Shown: positions 6,618 to 8,640 of the stretch, in pieces
How positions within the stretch are numbered: position 1 is the stretch's first letter
Layout of the letters: each line of letters starts with the position of its first letter
Source of the DNA: Promethearchaeota archaeon
GTDB lineage: Archaea; Asgardarchaeota; Lokiarchaeia; Sigynarchaeales; SOKP01
Direction of reading: 5' to 3'
Assembly: GCA_016839425.1 (NCBI GenBank)
Contig: JAEOUI010000413.1
Coordinates: 1-8,640, forward strand
DNA length: 8,640 bases
Notes under the pieces: model-generated
What the model saw: the letters and a program-made list of their open reading frames with translations, nothing else
Told to the model about the DNA's origin: nothing
Databases searched by the model: none
Program-made: the position numbers and the translations under genes

Positions 6618-8078
6618 ATGGATTCTTTACAATCAATTTCAGAACTCAGGATCGAGGTCGAGAAGGTTACTTACGACAAAAAATCAAAAGTACTGTCCAT
6701 CCAACTTCCGGGCTTTACATTTATAGGAAATTACGCAAAAACAACGAGGATCAGCGTTGTTTTAAACGATATAAACAAGATTCTAGAGGAAAAGGGTGCA
6801 AAAATCAATAGAGAAGACTTGTACTTTTTCGACGGCTCAAGCCAGCAAAAATTGCATGGAAACACGAAATTAAAGACTTTATTGAAGATAAAGGCGAAAC
6901 CGCCAATGGTGCCTTCAACGATTTCCTCCCCTCCTCCTGCGGAAAAGAAGGAGGCAAGAAAACCAAGGCCCCAACCAAAGAAAGTTGGTAATCGCAAGGC
7001 TAAAAAAGCGATGCCCTCTTCAAGGGATACGATAGCCTCGTCAGAAGAAATTCTAGAGCTTGATAAAGAAGACGATGGATTATTTGAGATGAAGAAAAAA
7101 GAAGATACAGGAGCAATAAAATCAGAAGCTTACTTCGCAGAAGATATGTTGAAAGATTTAGAAGAAGAGGCGGAAGAAAGCTCCATCGAGCCAGAACGGG
7201 AGCGATCACGCATGGCACCACCCCCACCCCCTGGTGCAGGAGGAGCTCCTAAAGTTTCATACGCACCAGCAGCGCCCCCACCACCAAGCGCACCTGGCGG
7301 ACCTCCCGGCGTACCTCCCGGCCCTATAACCACGGATTCAACAACATTAAGAAGGCTCGAAGAACAACCTACACCGCCTCCGACCGAATACAACATCAAT
7401 ATGGGATTGCAATACTATTCGGTCATGATGGAAAAGCGTAGCTATTTATTTTATGTGTATTTTTCGCACCAAGAGTTAAAAATAATGGACGAAGAAGGAA
7501 AAACGGTCTATACCACAACCATAAAGATCGTTACTAAGAAGAAAGAACCGCCCATTTTGGATTTAAAAATCGAAGGAGAAGATTTCGAGGTTCATCCACT
7601 TGCAGGACGCGTAGAAGTAAAGAAAAACGCCGTAAATCCTCCTGTCATGATCTTTTCCGTCATGCCAATCAAGTCTGAAAGGCTCAAAAAGATGAAAGAA
7701 AGTGAGCGACGATTTTTGAATGTATACATCCATTTTGACGGCGAATTGCTTTCTCACACGATCTTAAGCATCGTTGTTCAACCGAAGCACTTTAAGCTAA
7801 AATTAGGGCCGTTATCGGTAAACATTAACAAGGGAACCGCATTGCTGATTTCCGTGGCCTCCATTTTTGTGTCAATACTGCTTTTAGCATATTCCATCTT
7901 TACCCTGGATCCTACATCAATGACCGGGGTCGATATTCTTACGGGTTTTGTCCCACAAATTGGTTCCGTATTATTTGTCGTGATATACTTGTATACATTG
8001 ATAAAAGGTATTTATCCAATAAAGCAGCAATTTTCTGGATTGCTCAATTTTGATAAAGGTTCGGGTTTTGAGAAGTAA
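6618..8078 (+). CDS. Membrane-anchored protein with FH1-like polyproline tract and possible beta-grasp N-terminus
   Basis: The ATG at 6618 gives 486 residues. A GTG at 6606 would add four, but it lies inside the likely ribosome site GAGGAAGTGA (6600-6609). Domains in order: residues 7-92 form a compact alpha/beta module whose end (DLYFFDGSSQQKLHGNTKLKTL) resembles the last strands of ubiquitin-like folds. Residues 95-199 are a disordered linker, first Pro/Lys/Arg-rich (110-130), then acidic (143-195). Residues 200-236 are a polyproline segment with APPPPPGAGGAP and APPPPSAPGGPPGVPPGP, and PTPPP follows at 251-255. Residues about 258-390 form a beta-rich domain. Two membrane helices span about 406-428 and 444-466, joined by an acidic loop and flanked by Lys, suggesting both termini are cytosolic. 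There is no signal peptide. I do not recognise the full architecture. The proline motifs match profilin/SH3/WW/EVH1-type ligands; since Asgard archaea have profilin, recruiting profilin-actin to a membrane is a reasonable but unproven role. Confidence 0.85.
   Translation: MDSLQSISELRIEVEKVTYDKKSKVLSIQLPGFTFIGNYAKTTRISVVLNDINKILEEKGAKINREDLYFFDGSSQQKLHGNTKLKTLLKIKAKPPMVPSTISSPPPAEKKEARKPRPQPKKVGNRKAKKAMPSSRDTIASSEEILELDKEDDGLFEMKKKEDTGAIKSEAYFAEDMLKDLEEEAEESSIEPERERSRMAPPPPPGAGGAPKVSYAPAAPPPPSAPGGPPGVPPGPITTDSTTLRRLEEQPTPPPTEYNINMGLQYYSVMMEKRSYLFYVYFSHQELKIMDEEGKTVYTTTIKIVTKKKEPPILDLKIEGEDFEVHPLAGRVEVKKNAVNPPVMIFSVMPIKSERLKKMKESERRFLNVYIHFDGELLSHTILSIVVQPKHFKLKLGPLSVNINKGTALLISVASIFVSILLLAYSIFTLDPTSMTGVDILTGFVPQIGSVLFVVIYLYTLIKGIYPIKQQFSGLLNFDKGSGFEK
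7299..7322 (+). repeat. Tandem 12-base repeat encoding (G/V)-P-P-G
   Basis: GGACCTCCCGGC (7299-7310) is followed directly by GTACCTCCCGGC (7311-7322), differing at one base. The copies encode GPPG and VPPG inside the polyproline segment. The near-identity, including codon choice, points to recent slippage or duplication that lengthens the proline tract. The surrounding 7215-7325 is far more GC-rich than the rest of the gene, largely because Pro, Gly and Ala codons demand it. Confidence 0.7.
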
Positions 8079-8083
8079 AATTT

Positions 8084-8117
8084 AAGTCTTCTTTTTCTTT
8101 TTTATTTATTTTTTATC
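8084..8117 (+). terminator. T-rich terminator of the polyproline gene
   Basis: The 39-base gap between the convergent stops holds successive T-runs of five, six, three and six, starting within about 10 bases of the stop codon. This is a good fit to archaeal U-tract termination for the plus-strand gene. No matching tract for the minus-strand gene is seen in the gap. Confidence 0.45.
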
Positions 8118-8640
8118 TTATTTTGACTCAGTCTGGGACTCAACATAATTCCAAAAGTCTTGTTTTATTTTCGTTATTTCCTTATTTTTTAATTTCAAGA
8201 GATAGATGTTCCTTTGAGCAATGGTCGGATATTCCTTAACTCTTAAAATTTTTATTAATCCCGCTTTTTCAGCTTTTGCTGCTATTTTCTTGCTCACGAT
8301 TGCAATGTAAGAACTATCCGTGACAGTAGACACGATTGAATCGTTATCATTGATTTCTAAGCCTATTTGTAGCCGAGTATATCCTTTGAATTGATTTTCG
8401 ATGATATTTCGAGTACCAGAACCCCTTTCTCGGTTAATATAGGGATATTTCACCACTTCAACGAAAGAAACATTTTCGACACCATTTCTTACTAGCTCGT
8501 GATTTGGAGAACATATGAAAACCAATTCATCGGTTCCTAAGAGGATGTGATCGAATTCATTGTTTTCTTGGTTCATGTAACTCCCTATACCTGCGAAATC
8601 TGCGTTGTCTTTTTGTAACAAGTTAATTGATCTTTGAGAA
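8118..8640 (-). CDS. LysR-type transcriptional regulator, substrate-binding domain (5' truncated by window)
   Basis: The frame is open to the right edge. The in-frame TTG at 8621 encodes an internal Leu, because the reading continues upstream as SQRSIN, so the true start is outside. The visible 173 or so residues match the LysR effector-binding (periplasmic-binding-protein-like) domain. They include a D-F-A-G-I-G turn like the D-L-G-L-V segment, then ELVFICSPNHELV, a VSFVEVVKYPYI segment, and the ligand-pocket motif RERGSGTR typical of the CysL/CbbR branch. SSYIAIVSKKIA corresponds to the G-I-A-L-L-P region, and a final amphipathic helix follows (IKQDFWNYVESQ). The family usually activates or represses a nearby operon in response to a small metabolite. 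The helix-turn-helix half would lie beyond 8640 and cannot be confirmed, so a stand-alone binding protein is a remote alternative. Confidence 0.8.
   Translation of the reverse strand, partial: SQRSINLLQKDNADFAGIGSYMNQENNEFDHILLGTDELVFICSPNHELVRNGVENVSFVEVVKYPYINRERGSGTRNIIENQFKGYTRLQIGLEINDNDSIVSTVTDSSYIAIVSKKIAAKAEKAGLIKILRVKEYPTIAQRNIYLLKLKNKEITKIKQDFWNYVESQTESK

Noticed and set aside
7130..7399. Minus-strand Gly-rich open frame opposite the polyproline tract
   Set aside because: Its Gly/Ser/Ala composition is just the complement of Pro/Gly/Ala codons on the real coding strand.

Overview
The window looks like chromosomal DNA from an Asgard archaeon (Promethearchaeota). It is AT-rich, with A/T-heavy spacers holding archaeal-style TATA elements and poly-T terminators. 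It carries a Rab/Ras-type small GTPase with Asgard-like departures from the eukaryotic motifs, and a membrane protein with profilin-type polyproline tracts. The taxonomic call is inferred from gene content; no rRNA or other marker gene is present.

Layout. Positions 1-142 hold a possible 3' tail of a plus-strand gene and the terminator of the next gene. From 143 to about 5324, three genes lie on the minus strand: a DUF4139-family coiled-coil protein (143-2197), a Rab-like GTPase (2297-2830) and an MrfA/Hrq1-type superfamily 2 DNA helicase (3003-5324). Gaps of 99 and 172 bases, each with its own T-rich and TATA-like signals, suggest separate transcription units. After a divergent spacer comes a small orphan plus-strand gene (ATG at 5533, ends 5754). 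It converges on a cold-shock-domain protein on the minus strand (5900-6169). A 436-base gene-poor spacer (6170-6605) separates that gene from a plus-strand gene (about 6618-8078). This gene encodes a 486-residue protein with a possible beta-grasp N-terminus, a charged linker, an FH1-like polyproline segment, a beta-rich domain and two C-terminal membrane helices. A LysR-type substrate-binding domain (8118 to the right edge, minus strand) is cut by the window end.

How the genes may relate. There is no obvious operon or single pathway. The two genes of greatest interest are the GTPase and the polyproline membrane protein, because Asgard archaea have actins and profilins, and Asgard profilins are known to bind polyproline. 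The second protein is a candidate membrane-tethered recruiter of profilin-actin or other proline-binding partners. That role is inference from architecture; no actin, profilin or ESCRT gene lies in the window. The helicase (DNA repair), the cold-shock protein (RNA/DNA binding) and the LysR-type regulator look like ordinary housekeeping or regulatory genes.
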